DNA from: CAYVBJ01 sp964449075
Lineage (GTDB): Bacteria > Bacteroidota > Rhodothermia > Balneolales > Balneolaceae
DNA: 64,000 bases
NCBI GenBank assembly: GCA_964449075.1
Contig: CAYVBJ010000016.1
Span: 4,819-68,818 of the forward strand
Reading direction: 5' to 3'
The notes beneath the pieces were generated by a model, which saw nothing but the letters and a program-made list of their open reading frames with translations, was not told the origin of the DNA and did not search any database. Positions 17,748 through 27,781 of this stretch are shown in pieces. The position numbers and the translations under genes are program-made. Every line of letters starts with the position of its first letter. Positions within the stretch are counted from its first letter, which is position 1.

Positions 17748-20700
17748 TTGAAATTTACACCACTCAGAGTTACGCTAATCTACCTCATTTTTGCCGTCAT
17801 CTGGATATTTGCATCCGATTACCTGGCTGAGATTTTAACAAACGATTTCAGTGCTTATTCATCGGTTCAGACATATAAAGGGATTTTTTATGTCTGCTTC
17901 ACCGCACTTATACTCTTTCTTATGATGAAGAGTTACGAAAATTACATTGCAAAGAAAGAGAGGGAATTTGAAACCTTAATTCATGATACATCAGCTGGAA
18001 TGGCTGTGTTAAGAGATAAAATGATTGAGAGTTCAAATGCATCTTTTCAAAAAATCTTCAAATTGGAAAACAGAGATCAGGATTTAAAAATCACTGACTT
18101 TTTACAGAGAGATGACAAAAATCGATTTCTTAAGCTGATTCAGGATAAAATGGACGCAGATACGTGGGAAAGCGCTGAATTCCGGTTCCAGCTGGCAGGT
18201 GGTGAGCTGATTTGGGTGATGGTGACAGCAAGAAATATTGAACTGGATGGGAATCAGCGAAAGTTGCTTACGGTTGAGGATATTACAGAACGGAAACAGT
18301 TCCAGATTTATACAGAATTATTGCTTGAATTAATTCTCTCAATTGATCCGGTCAAAGATTTAAAGCAGGCTTTGGATAGTGTGTTGATGAATATTTGTGA
18401 GCGAATCGACTGGGATTTTGCTGAAGCGTGGGTTCCCGGAAAAACCAACAGTGACAAGCTGGAAAGAGTTATCTGCTGGGCAAGGGATATACCCGAAATA
18501 AAGGAATTTGACAAAAAGTGCAGAAACTATTCGTTTTTTGTAGGTGAAGGTATCCCGGGTTTGGCAGCAAGAGAAAAAAAGACCCGGTGGATAAAAAATT
18601 TATCAGAACATGATATGTTCGAGCGAAGAGACATGATTGCTGAATCGGGTCTTAAAACAGCGATTGCAGTTCCGGTCGTTGTTGACCAGGATATATTTGC
18701 TGTTTTGATGTTCTACTCAATTCTTGAAATTGAGGAAGATCCCTCACTTATTCGTCTTTTATCTGCGGCTGCGAATGATATCAGTGTAAAGCTAAAACAG
18801 AAAAAAGATCAAAAAGTAAGGGCAAAAGCCGAAGAAAATCTAAAGCTTGCACTTGAATCGGCAGGAATGGCAACCTGGCAGGTAAATATCAAAACCGGGG
18901 AAGTTGATAGCTCCAATACCTTTTCGGAAATGCTGGGTTTCAAAAACCGCCCGGTTAATGATGTTGAATCACTGTCAAAAAACATAGTCAGGAAAGACAG
19001 GAAAAAAGTCGATGAGGCGTTCGAAAAGTCTTTGAGAGAAGTTGTCCCGTTTAATGTTGAATTCAGAGTTCAAAAAGCGGACGGCACAATCAGCTGGCTT
19101 TGGGCGAGGGGAAAACCGATATTGGAAAATGGGGCGCTTACCTTCCTTAGAGGTGTTACCACGATTATTAATCAGCGAAAACAACTCGAGCAAAAACTGG
19201 ACAGAGAAAGAGAATTCCTTGACCAGTTGTTTAAAAATCTTCCGGTTATGATCACAACTTATCAGCCCGGACCTGATGTTCTGGAAGTGAACAGTGAATT
19301 TGAGAAATTGACAGGATACTCCTCAGAAAATCTTGAAAACGTGGATGTGATGGAGGCTGTTTATCCCAATCCGAAAGAGAGGAAAAAGGTTACAGATTTT
19401 ATGTCAAATCCAGGCTCCGGATGGATGGATTTTAATATGCGAACTAAATGGGGAACCATTGTAAAATCGACATGGACAAACATTCAGCTATCTGATGAAA
19501 CCCTGGTTGGGATCGGAATTGATATCAGGGAACGGGTTGAAAGAGAAGAGAAATTGCTGGAAAGTGAATATATCCTGGAAGAATCACAGAAAGTAGCCAA
19601 TCTTGGTTCTTACTATCTTGATCTTGAAACACATAAGGCAAGGACATCAGTTGTGCTGGATAAAATTTTCGGAGCTCCTGAAGATGATCCGATGACTCTT
19701 GAAAAGTGGGAAAAAATGGTTCATCCTGATTTTCAGCATGTGGTTATGGAATTTAAAAATGCCCTTGAGTCTCAGACAGCCTTTAGTTCCGAATATAAAA
19801 TTGTAAGACAGGATAACCATGAAGATCGATGGGTTTTTGAGAAAGCCGAGATAATACGCGATCAAAATGGAAGCACAAAAGCGATGATTGGTATTATTCA
19901 GGATATAACTGAATATAAAGAGCAGGAGGAGCTTCTTGTCAGGCAACAGGATCGACTGAAACAAGCCCAGAAAATTGCAGGGGTTGGCCACTTTGAGTAC
20001 AATATTGAAACTGGCAAACTGGAATGGGGAGAGATGGTATTTGAACTGTTTGGACTTGATCCCGAAACATTTGACGTCACTCCCGAGAATTTTTTGGAAA
20101 GGGTACATCCTGAAGACAGACAAAAAATGAATGAAGCGTATGCGACAATTGCTGAACAGAAAGAGATGGACCTCAGTTACCGGGTAATAAAGCCGGACGG
20201 GACAACAGGACATTTTCAGCAAAATGGTTCATTTCAATTTGGTGAGAATGGAAAACCATATATAGTATCAGGCACAGTTCTGGATATCACAGAGCTGAAA
20301 AAAGCAGAGAATGAACTTCGCGAAAAAGAATATTTTCTGTCAGAAGCACAATCCGCCGCACGAATCGGAACCTATTACCTGGACTTTATTACAGGCGAAG
20401 CCGAGATTTCAGATATAATGCGAGAAATTTTGGGATTTTCAAATATGGATCCCGTAAACATTGACAGATGGAAAGCAGTTATTCATCCTGATGACAAGGA
20501 ACGGGTAATAAATTATCTTGAAAATGAAGTGATCGCTGATGGAAAGCCTTTTGACCTGCAATACAGAATTATCAGGGAGTCTGACGGCCGGCTGAGGTGG
20601 ATTCACGGAATAGGTAAACTGGAATTCAGTAGCAGCAACAACCCTGATGGTATGATTGGAACCATCCAGGATATAACCGGGCAGAAAGCTTATGAGCATG

Positions 20701-22454
20701 AACTAAGGGAGATGGTTCATATTTTTCAATATGCAAATGTTGGAATTGTAACAGGATCTCCGGATGATGAGAACCTGCACCGGATGAATAAAACATTTGC
20801 TGAAATGTATGGATATACAGTAAAAGAGCTATCGGGGAAACCAATCAAAACAGTTTTTGCACCATCATATAAGCACCGGGTTAAAGATTACATTCAAAAG
20901 GCACACATTGAAGGAAATTTTATTGCTGAGGTGTCGCATATGAAAAAGAGTGGAGAGGAGTTCCCGGTATTAATGAGTGTTCAATCGGTAAAAACCCCGG
21001 AGGGAAAAATAGATCGCAGAATTATTTCAGTTCAGGATATATCCGAATTAAAAAATATTCGGGATAAACTTGCGCTGGAGCAGGCCCGGTTTGAATCAGC
21101 TGCAGGGGTGATCAGTGATGTTATATGGGATTTTAATGCAGTTACCGGTGAACTTTGGTGGAGTGATGGCATAGAAACTGTGTTTGGTTATGATCGTGAA
21201 GAAATTTTAAATGATGATGAATTTTGGAAGAAACATATTCATGAGAAGGATCGTGAAAGAGTACTTCTTACGATGAAACAGGCCGAGGAGAGCGAAGAGT
21301 CCGAATGGAACGAGAGCTATCGGTTTATGCACAGTGAGGGTAATTTCAAATATGTAGATGACAGTGCTTCCATTATTCGCGATGAGGATGGAGAAATTGT
21401 TCGTATTATAGGCGCAATGGTGGATAAAACCATAGAAAGAGAGGCGGAAAAGGTATTGAAGCAATCGATGGATCAATACCGGCTTCTATTTGAACAAAGC
21501 CCCATTCCAATGTGGATTTATGATTTGGACACCTATCGTTTTTTGGAGGTGAATGATGCAGCAATAAGTAAATACGGGTACACGAAAGATGAATTCTACA
21601 ATATGACACTGTTTGATATTCGTTCGGATGAAGACAGCCCCTATTTCAAAAGAAATCTTTTAAAAACGAAGAATTCTGCGTCCAGTTTTGTGGAAGCGAA
21701 ACACCTGACGAAAGATGGTAAAGAAATGATCATCGAAATATCTGCTTCAAATATTATCTACAAAGGTGAAAAGCAGCGGCTTATTGTTGCTAATGATATA
21801 ACACGTCAGCGGAGAGCTGAAGAAACCAAACTGAGAGCTCTTGTAGAAGGGGAGGAGAAAGAGAGACGCCGGGTTGCTAAAGAGCTGCATGACGGACTGG
21901 GGCAGTACCTGAGTGCCGTGAATATGAATTTTGAATCTCTCGCGGAGGAGATACAGACATTTAACAGGGATGAAAAAGAACAGTTCATCCATGGATTGGC
22001 ACTTTTGAAGCGAGCAATGCAGGAGACAAGAACGATATCTCAAAATCTGATGCCAAAAGCGATTGAGGATTATGGTCTTGCACTTGCTGTTGAATCTCTT
22101 ATTGATGATTTGGAAAAGAACACCAAAATTGAATTTCATTATTATCAAAACATCAAAGATCTGCTGATTCCCTATAACATTCAGATAAATTTATACAGAA
22201 TAATCCAGGAAGCAGTGAACAATGCCATCAGGCATTCAGAATGTCAAAAAATCCACATACAACTTGTGGAATCCGAAAATGATATTATATTATCAATCGA
22301 AGATAATGGTGTCGGATTTGTGCCGGATGAAGCAGCAGAAAGCGGCTTGGGTCTGCAAAGCATGGAAACCCGTGCTTCGGCAGTATCAGGAAAGTTTGAT
22401 ATATCAAGCAGAACAGGAAATGGGACAATTATAACTGTGATTGTTCCGCTTTAA
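17748..22454 (+). CDS. Large hybrid-sensing histidine kinase: 2 TM, GAF and about nine PAS domains, HisKA_3
   Basis: A 1568-residue membrane sensor kinase. The only canonical start in the frame before the first membrane helix is TTG at 17748; an in-frame stop lies at 17721. Two membrane helices (about 8-30 and 46-63) are followed by PAS (70-190) and GAF (195-350), then some eight further PAS modules to about 1360, several with PAC tails ending in DITE/DITR. The transmitter is of the NarX/DegS (HPK7) type. The phosphoacceptor is His1381 in AKELHDGLGQ, and the ATPase has an intact N box (IIQEAVNNAIRHS), DNGVGF and GLGLQSM. A NarL-type regulator gene follows 14 bp later, its evident partner. The number of PAS modules is unusually high. 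Confidence 0.93.
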   Translation: MKFTPLRVTLIYLIFAVIWIFASDYLAEILTNDFSAYSSVQTYKGIFYVCFTALILFLMMKSYENYIAKKEREFETLIHDTSAGMAVLRDKMIESSNASFQKIFKLENRDQDLKITDFLQRDDKNRFLKLIQDKMDADTWESAEFRFQLAGGELIWVMVTARNIELDGNQRKLLTVEDITERKQFQIYTELLLELILSIDPVKDLKQALDSVLMNICERIDWDFAEAWVPGKTNSDKLERVICWARDIPEIKEFDKKCRNYSFFVGEGIPGLAAREKKTRWIKNLSEHDMFERRDMIAESGLKTAIAVPVVVDQDIFAVLMFYSILEIEEDPSLIRLLSAAANDISVKLKQKKDQKVRAKAEENLKLALESAGMATWQVNIKTGEVDSSNTFSEMLGFKNRPVNDVESLSKNIVRKDRKKVDEAFEKSLREVVPFNVEFRVQKADGTISWLWARGKPILENGALTFLRGVTTIINQRKQLEQKLDREREFLDQLFKNLPVMITTYQPGPDVLEVNSEFEKLTGYSSENLENVDVMEAVYPNPKERKKVTDFMSNPGSGWMDFNMRTKWGTIVKSTWTNIQLSDETLVGIGIDIRERVEREEKLLESEYILEESQKVANLGSYYLDLETHKARTSVVLDKIFGAPEDDPMTLEKWEKMVHPDFQHVVMEFKNALESQTAFSSEYKIVRQDNHEDRWVFEKAEIIRDQNGSTKAMIGIIQDITEYKEQEELLVRQQDRLKQAQKIAGVGHFEYNIETGKLEWGEMVFELFGLDPETFDVTPENFLERVHPEDRQKMNEAYATIAEQKEMDLSYRVIKPDGTTGHFQQNGSFQFGENGKPYIVSGTVLDITELKKAENELREKEYFLSEAQSAARIGTYYLDFITGEAEISDIMREILGFSNMDPVNIDRWKAVIHPDDKERVINYLENEVIADGKPFDLQYRIIRESDGRLRWIHGIGKLEFSSSNNPDGMIGTIQDITGQKAYEHELREMVHIFQYANVGIVTGSPDDENLHRMNKTFAEMYGYTVKELSGKPIKTVFAPSYKHRVKDYIQKAHIEGNFIAEVSHMKKSGEEFPVLMSVQSVKTPEGKIDRRIISVQDISELKNIRDKLALEQARFESAAGVISDVIWDFNAVTGELWWSDGIETVFGYDREEILNDDEFWKKHIHEKDRERVLLTMKQAEESEESEWNESYRFMHSEGNFKYVDDSASIIRDEDGEIVRIIGAMVDKTIEREAEKVLKQSMDQYRLLFEQSPIPMWIYDLDTYRFLEVNDAAISKYGYTKDEFYNMTLFDIRSDEDSPYFKRNLLKTKNSASSFVEAKHLTKDGKEMIIEISASNIIYKGEKQRLIVANDITRQRRAEETKLRALVEGEEKERRRVAKELHDGLGQYLSAVNMNFESLAEEIQTFNRDEKEQFIHGLALLKRAMQETRTISQNLMPKAIEDYGLALAVESLIDDLEKNTKIEFHYYQNIKDLLIPYNIQINLYRIIQEAVNNAIRHSECQKIHIQLVESENDIILSIEDNGVGFVPDEAAESGLGLQSMETRASAVSGKFDISSRTGNGTIITVIVPL

Positions 22455-22468
22455 AATCGGAAAATGAT

Positions 22469-23128
22469 ATGGCCAATATACAGGTATTACTGGCAGATGA
22501 TCACAAAATTGTTCGGGATGGTCTGAAAATGATGCTTCGTTCACATCCCGGTATCGATGTTGTTGCTGAAGCTGAAAATGGCAGCGAAGCTGTGTCAGTA
22601 CTGGATTCGAATACGGTAGATCTCGTCATTATGGATATAAATATGCCAGAAATGAACGGGATTGAAGCAACAAGTAAAATTGTAAAGAATTTTTCAGGGA
22701 TTAAAGTACTTGCGCTCACTATGAGTAATGATGACCAGCATATCCGTCAGATGATTCAGGCCGGTGCATCAGGGTATATTTTAAAAAGCTCGGGACGTAA
22801 TGAGCTGATTATGGCTATTGAAAATATTATGGAAGGCAAGCACTACTTTAGTGATGAAGCCACAAAAAGTATTATGATGGATCTTGTTACCAATAAGGGC
22901 AAGACACATAAAGCGGAACCGGACGTTCATATAACCGATCGTGAAATGGAAATCCTGGAACTGATTCTGAAAGAACTTACCAACAATGAGATAGCTGAAA
23001 AACTCTATATTAGTCCGCGGACCGTTGATGCTCACCGCCGGAATTTACTTCAAAAAACCGGTGTCCGTAATACGGCTGGGCTGGTTCGTTTCGCCATGAA
23101 AAAGAATCTGTTTCCGGATGCCGGGTAA
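22469..23128 (+). CDS. NarL/FixJ-family response regulator
   Basis: A 219-residue two-domain regulator. The receiver (about 1-120) has the acidic pair in LLADDHKIVRDG, phosphoacceptor Asp56 in LVIMDINMPEMNG, Thr in LALTMSN and Lys in GYILKSS. The LuxR-type DNA-binding domain (about 150-215) is complete: ITDREMEILELILKELTNNEIAEKLYISPRTVDAHRRNLLQKTG. It starts 14 bp after the 1568-residue kinase gene and is almost certainly its output. Targets are unknown. The nearest candidates are the exopolysaccharide-type genes that begin convergently 63 bp away. Confidence 0.95.
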   Translation: MANIQVLLADDHKIVRDGLKMMLRSHPGIDVVAEAENGSEAVSVLDSNTVDLVIMDINMPEMNGIEATSKIVKNFSGIKVLALTMSNDDQHIRQMIQAGASGYILKSSGRNELIMAIENIMEGKHYFSDEATKSIMMDLVTNKGKTHKAEPDVHITDREMEILELILKELTNNEIAEKLYISPRTVDAHRRNLLQKTGVRNTAGLVRFAMKKNLFPDAG

Positions 23129-23191
23129 AAACTAAGTATCAACAGATTCTCCGATACAAAACAGTTATAAATATCTCTTAAGGTGCAAAAA

Positions 23192-24808
23192 TCAAGGCAC
23201 GCTTTTAAAAAGAGGTATTGCAAAGAATTCAGGCAGTGCGTTAAATTGTACAAGAACATTTATGATAAGTAGCATCAATAATCCCGGGATAAAAAAAAGG
23301 GTAAAGCGGTAACCGGCAAGCTTAAGCTTTTCTGCCAAATTAACTTTACCCAGGTTATCCTTTCTAATAATAGAACCATCCGATTGATCGAGGCCAAGTC
23401 TTACCATATCACCCCAATGCTTTTTCCCCTTGATGAAGTCCAGAACTCCTTTAAAACGCCACCAGGCATGAATTTGTCTGTATCCAAAATTCTCAATAAA
23501 AGCAAATAGTGTTAAAATGGAAATGTTTTTACCTGTTGGATATCTTCTGAAAATTGTTTCTTCACAGATCAGTGCAGATATTGATAAAATTACACCAAGT
23601 AAAATAGCAACTGTAATAAACAATAAGGCAAATGTTTCATTGAGATTCCCGGTAATTAGTAATCCCAAAAAGTAAGTATATCCTGCAATTTCAATAACAG
23701 GGCCAAGCAGTTCAATAAAAACAAAATAGGGCATTGCAAGAAGCCCTAATCTGCCGTAAGAAGAATTAAAAAGCATTTTTTTATGTCTCCATAGTGAATC
23801 TGCAAGACCTCTTTGCCATCTGTTACGCTGCTTTGAAAGATCGTTCCAGTTTTCAGGTACTTCTGTCCAGCATACAGGTTCAGGCAAAAATTTAATGCTG
23901 TAATTCTTATTTTTTTCACGAAATCGTCTGTGAAGCCGAACAATCAGCTCCATATCCTCGCCTACGGTGTCATGTGCATATCCTTTTACCTCAATTACAG
24001 CCTGGCGGTCAAAAACACCAAATGCTCCCGAAATAATTAGCAAACTGTCAAAGAAATCCCAGCCAACCCTTCCAAAAAGAAATGATCTGAGATATTCGAC
24101 GGTTTGTACCCTGGCCAGATAATTTTTAGAAACGTTGACTTCTTTTACAATATAATTTTCAATTGTACAGCCATTCGCAATTCTGACAATTCCTCCTGCT
24201 GCAATAAGTTTATCATTTTCGATAAATGCTCTGAGCATTTTTTTAAGTACGTCAGGATCCAGAATGGAGTCAGCATCTATCGAGCACAAAAGTTCTTTTG
24301 TTGATACATTTATACCTGCATTCAAGGCATCTGCTTTTTGCCCGTTTTCCTTGTCAACAACAATTAAATATTCATAACGACGGGATCTGTAAACATTCCG
24401 GATTGGTTTATGTTCTATCGGAAGATCTTCAGGTACCTGAACAGAATAAAGCTCGAAATGTGACTTTAGTTTACCCAAAGTATTGTCTGTGCTGCCATCA
24501 TTGATAACCACAACTTCAAAATCCGGGTACTGAAGTTGAAGAAGAGCCTCAACCGAATCGATGATATTAACTTCTTCGTTATAGGCCGGTGTTAGTATAC
24601 TGATAGATTTATATAAATCTGACTGAAAAAGTCCTTCAAGATCAAAAACTGTAAAGTATTTTTGTTGTCTTCTTATATAAAAAAACGATACACCAACTAA
24701 TATGATATATATGCTGTTTATAACAAAAAAATAGCTTATAAAAAACCAATTTATAGATTCAATAAAATTGATACCATCACTAAAATATGTTATTAGAAAA
24801 TCAATCAT
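23192..24808 (-). CDS. Membrane GT2 glycosyltransferase, processive polysaccharide synthase-like
   Basis: A 538-residue inner-membrane glycosyltransferase of the BcsA/PgaC/hyaluronan-synthase kind. An N-terminal helix (about 20-45) leads into the GT-A domain: SILTPAYNEE (about 70), VVINDGSTDN (about 97), the DxD metal motif Asp178-Ala-Asp180, the acceptor motif GEDMEL (Glu284-Asp285) and QRNRW at 327-331. Three or more C-terminal helices form the export channel. D, DxD, ED and QxxRW together mark a processive enzyme that polymerises and extrudes a glycan. There is no PilZ domain for c-di-GMP. It lies 6 bp downstream of the HEAT-repeat gene in an apparent three-gene operon (receiver, HEAT, GT2). 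The polymer is unknown. Confidence 0.88.
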   Translation of the reverse strand: MIDFLITYFSDGINFIESINWFFISYFFVINSIYIILVGVSFFYIRRQQKYFTVFDLEGLFQSDLYKSISILTPAYNEEVNIIDSVEALLQLQYPDFEVVVINDGSTDNTLGKLKSHFELYSVQVPEDLPIEHKPIRNVYRSRRYEYLIVVDKENGQKADALNAGINVSTKELLCSIDADSILDPDVLKKMLRAFIENDKLIAAGGIVRIANGCTIENYIVKEVNVSKNYLARVQTVEYLRSFLFGRVGWDFFDSLLIISGAFGVFDRQAVIEVKGYAHDTVGEDMELIVRLHRRFREKNKNYSIKFLPEPVCWTEVPENWNDLSKQRNRWQRGLADSLWRHKKMLFNSSYGRLGLLAMPYFVFIELLGPVIEIAGYTYFLGLLITGNLNETFALLFITVAILLGVILSISALICEETIFRRYPTGKNISILTLFAFIENFGYRQIHAWWRFKGVLDFIKGKKHWGDMVRLGLDQSDGSIIRKDNLGKVNLAEKLKLAGYRFTLFFIPGLLMLLIINVLVQFNALPEFFAIPLFKSVP

Positions 24809-24814
24809 TAATTA

Positions 24815-25945
24815 TTACATGCTTTCTTTAGTCATTTTAATTATATCTGATACTGATGTATAATATTTTAAATTAATATTTGATAAAATATCTTTTTCAG
24901 AAATATTATTATTTAGTAAAGATTTAATACAATTTTTCTGAATTCCGGTTTCGCCATTTTCTATAAGACCATAGATGGCAGATAAATTATTTTTGCCACC
25001 AAATGCAGCAAGAGTTTCAATTGCAGCTAATTGTATGTCATAGTTTTTGCATTTCAAAAAAGAGCGAATAACCGGCGAAGTTGTGATATTAAATAAATCT
25101 TTCTGAGCATTTATCAGAGCATTTAGTATTTTTACATTTTCTTTGTCAATATTTTTATCTGATATTAAATCTGCAAAAAATTCACTTAATTGATAATAGC
25201 TCATCTCCGTAATTCCCTGAATCAGAAGACTTTTATTTTCATCCGGGATTTCAGCATCGAGTATCAGACCTTTTAAAGCCTCAGCTTCCTCCTCTTTTAG
25301 ACTATTATCCCTGCTTTCAAACTTATAGAGTAGCTCAAGAAGACCCATTTTAGAAATGTTATTCTTTTTAGCAATTTCTTTAAGAGCCTCAGCTCTAATT
25401 GAGACTTCTCTGCTAGCCATCAATGCAGATGCCGCTGAAAAAGCCAGCAACCTGTTTTCCGAGTTTACAAAATCTCTTAGCTTATAAATTATCTTTGGAT
25501 TGATAAGCTGTGTAAACCGAAAGTAATTACAGGCTTTTATCTGTATTATTTCATTATTAGACGTTAGCTGATTGAGGTGATAATTGTAAATGGGTTCAAT
25601 TAAGAGAAGTTCTTTAAGATTTTTTACTTCGTCTCCGTCTAGGTTTTTTAAAAGACGAATCACAGTTCTTTCAAATACTGCATATTCAAGATTTTTGCCT
25701 GTAAAAAAAGAGAGAATGTTCTCTTTGGAGCTGCTATCTTCAAGATAATTTAAGATAAGAGGGTAAAATGATTCTTTATAAGATTCAGCGAGGCTTTCCA
25801 TTTTTCGGTGCCTTAGTCTCATTCCAAGAGAGACAAAAAAAAGTGAAATTGTCATAAAAAAGAGAAGAAGAGTCACTATCCCTAACAGGGATATAGAAAA
25901 ATTGGAATAGAAAAAAAAGAAGCCCGGATCAGATTTAAATATCAC
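24815..25945 (-). CDS. Membrane-anchored HEAT-repeat-like protein
   Basis: A 376-residue protein with one N-terminal membrane helix (about 16-40, LLGIVTLLLFFMTISLFFVSLG). A long all-alpha cytoplasmic part follows with HEAT-like helix pairs, for example FSAASALMASREVSIRAEALKEIAK, IQLAAIETLAAFGGKNNLSAIYGLIENG and IQKNCIKSLLNNN. Such scaffolds bind other proteins. It overlaps the receiver gene by 4 bp upstream and lies 6 bp from the GT2 gene, so the three are almost surely translated together. A role linking the receiver to the synthase is inference. No catalytic motif is visible. This gene is more AT-rich than its neighbours. Confidence 0.75.
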   Translation of the reverse strand: MIFKSDPGFFFFYSNFSISLLGIVTLLLFFMTISLFFVSLGMRLRHRKMESLAESYKESFYPLILNYLEDSSSKENILSFFTGKNLEYAVFERTVIRLLKNLDGDEVKNLKELLLIEPIYNYHLNQLTSNNEIIQIKACNYFRFTQLINPKIIYKLRDFVNSENRLLAFSAASALMASREVSIRAEALKEIAKKNNISKMGLLELLYKFESRDNSLKEEEAEALKGLILDAEIPDENKSLLIQGITEMSYYQLSEFFADLISDKNIDKENVKILNALINAQKDLFNITTSPVIRSFLKCKNYDIQLAAIETLAAFGGKNNLSAIYGLIENGETGIQKNCIKSLLNNNISEKDILSNINLKYYTSVSDIIKMTKESM

Positions 25946-26319
25946 AATTTTAATGCTTTATTAACTCTGATGATTAATTCATCAGCTTTGAATGGTTTTT
26001 CCATGTAATCTTCTACACCAAGATTAAATGCTTTTTCTTTATCTTTAACTCGAACTGTTGCAGTGAGCATAATCACTTTTGTTTGCTCGATGTCACTATC
26101 ATTTCTGATCTGTCGCAATAGCTCAAAACCGTTCATACTTGGAAGCATAACATCAAGTATTACGAGGTCCGGGTTAAATTCTTTAATGGCACTTAAGCCT
26201 TCAGTACCATTGTTTCTGACTTCAAACCTGTATCCATTTCTTTTTAATTTAAATTCGATCAGTTTAGCGATAGCTAAATCATCTTCAATAAGCAGTACCA
26301 GAGGTAATTCGGATGGCAT
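25942..26319 (-). CDS. Stand-alone CheY-like response regulator receiver
   Basis: A 125-residue receiver with no output domain. All active residues are present: the acidic pair in LLIEDDLAIAK, Asp56 in LVILDVMLPSMNG, Thr in IMLTATV and Lys in YMEKPFKADEL. It heads the operon with the HEAT-repeat and GT2 genes, overlapping the former by 4 bp. The most likely job is to act by protein contact on the HEAT protein or synthase. Its kinase is not known; the 1568-residue kinase and the degraded PAS kinase nearby are candidates. Confidence 0.93.
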   Translation of the reverse strand: MPSELPLVLLIEDDLAIAKLIEFKLKRNGYRFEVRNNGTEGLSAIKEFNPDLVILDVMLPSMNGFELLRQIRNDSDIEQTKVIMLTATVRVKDKEKAFNLGVEDYMEKPFKADELIIRVNKALKL

Positions 26320-26343
26320 TTAATTAATATATAATGAGAGATA

Positions 26344-26367
26344 ATAATTAAGAGATTGCTTAATTAT
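26344..26367. promoter_or_regulatory. 24-bp dyad between divergent exopolysaccharide genes
   Basis: Perfect 9-bp arms ataattaag / cttaattat are separated by 6 bases. The dyad lies 25 bp upstream of the receiver start and about 155 bp before the YaiO-like gene, in the only divergent promoter region of this cluster. It could be an operator for a dimeric regulator or a weak 5' hairpin. The arms are AT-rich, so chance is possible. Confidence 0.35.
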
Positions 26368-26521
26368 AAGGTTTACAGATATAATTAGGAAAAAAATTAT
26401 AATAATTTTTTTACATTTCTGAAAATGTATAACTTATCGTTCTAAAAAACTATGATTGCTATCGTATTTCAATTCACAATAAATTGTATTAAATGTTTTA
26501 TTATTAAAAACCAATAAATTA

Positions 26522-27781
26522 TTGAAACAAAAAATATTTCATACATCATTTATTATTTTGATTTTATCAAGCTTTTTGATAAAACCTGCAATGGTGTACT
26601 CACAACAGATACAAAATGTAGACAAGGCATTTAAAGAAGCTCGTGAACTTGCTTTCGAAGGCAATAGAAAAGAAGCCAGGAAATTAGCAAGAGCAATTCT
26701 TGAAATCTCTCCTGACTATCACGACGTTCGTATTTTAATAGCAAGAACTCACTCATGGGATGGTAATTACAGTATAGCACGACCAGAGCTTGCATATGTA
26801 CTTGATAAGAACCCCAATTATAAAGATGCTTATTCTGCTCTTTTAGATGTTGAGATATGGGATGAGAAATATGAGACAGCACTGTTTGTTGCAGAAAAGG
26901 TAACTAAACTATATCCTGCCGACACCATTCTGCTACTTAAGAAAGCCAATGTCTACTCAAAACTCGGTCAGTACGAGCGATCACTTTCAACTCTTGATCA
27001 GGCTGAAACTCTTAATCCTGGCAACCCTGAGGTCAGATCAATGATGAAAAGCATAAAAATTTCCAGGTTAAAGAATACAGTCAGTATATCTTATAACCGC
27101 GATTGGTTCGATCAGATATTTGATCCATGGAATACAGGTTTTGTACAATACTCGTCGCCAACCCGTTTTGGAACAATCATTGGAAGGCTTGGTTTCGCTG
27201 ACAGATTCGGATCATCCGGCTTTCATCCTGAAGTTGATTTCTACCCTTCAATAGCGGAAGGTGTTTACGGATATGTAAATTTTGGATATTCTAACAGCTT
27301 TCTGTTTCCCGAATTCCGCAGCGGCGCTGAGCTGTTTTTTCGCCTGCCCCGATCGTTTGAAGCCTCAGCAGGGTTTCGGTTTTTAAATTTTTCTTCCGGT
27401 TCAGTTACTATTTTAACCGGAAATCTTACCAAATACTGGAAGAACTGGATGTTTACCGCCCGCCCTTATGTAACACCGGGTTCCGTTGGTATTTCACGAT
27501 CCATTAATTTTATTACCCGGCGTTATCTCACTAATGCGGACAATTATCTTTCTCTGAGAGGAGGGTTTGGCTTTTCACCGGAAGAACGCCGGTTCCAGGA
27601 TGTTTCAGGGGATGTTTTTTTTGTGAAATCATGGTTTATTGGAGCTGAGGCTGAGAAAACAGTCAGTTATAATCTTATCGTGTTTGGCGCGCTGACATTC
27701 ACAAGACAGGAGTTAACTTTTGACCCTGGTAATTTTAATTCAAGTTTTGGACTGAATACCGGGTTCAGGATAAAAATTTAA
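26522..27781 (+). CDS. YaiO-family TPR plus outer-membrane beta-barrel protein
   Basis: A 419-residue protein starting at TTG (26522). The next in-frame Met (residue 24) would remove the signal peptide, so TTG is preferred. After the signal (about 1-27) come three to four TPR repeats (about 33-170: EARELAFEGNRKEARKLARAILEISPDY and relatives). A beta-barrel of alternating aromatic strands runs to the terminal FRIKI (about 175-419). This is the YaiO layout, and functionally recalls PgaA and BcsC, where TPRs lead a polysaccharide into an outer-membrane pore. It is transcribed away from the GT2 operon and ends with a 4-bp overlap against the convergent phosphotransferase gene. Confidence 0.85.
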   Translation: MKQKIFHTSFIILILSSFLIKPAMVYSQQIQNVDKAFKEARELAFEGNRKEARKLARAILEISPDYHDVRILIARTHSWDGNYSIARPELAYVLDKNPNYKDAYSALLDVEIWDEKYETALFVAEKVTKLYPADTILLLKKANVYSKLGQYERSLSTLDQAETLNPGNPEVRSMMKSIKISRLKNTVSISYNRDWFDQIFDPWNTGFVQYSSPTRFGTIIGRLGFADRFGSSGFHPEVDFYPSIAEGVYGYVNFGYSNSFLFPEFRSGAELFFRLPRSFEASAGFRFLNFSSGSVTILTGNLTKYWKNWMFTARPYVTPGSVGISRSINFITRRYLTNADNYLSLRGGFGFSPEERRFQDVSGDVFFVKSWFIGAEAEKTVSYNLIVFGALTFTRQELTFDPGNFNSSFGLNTGFRIKI

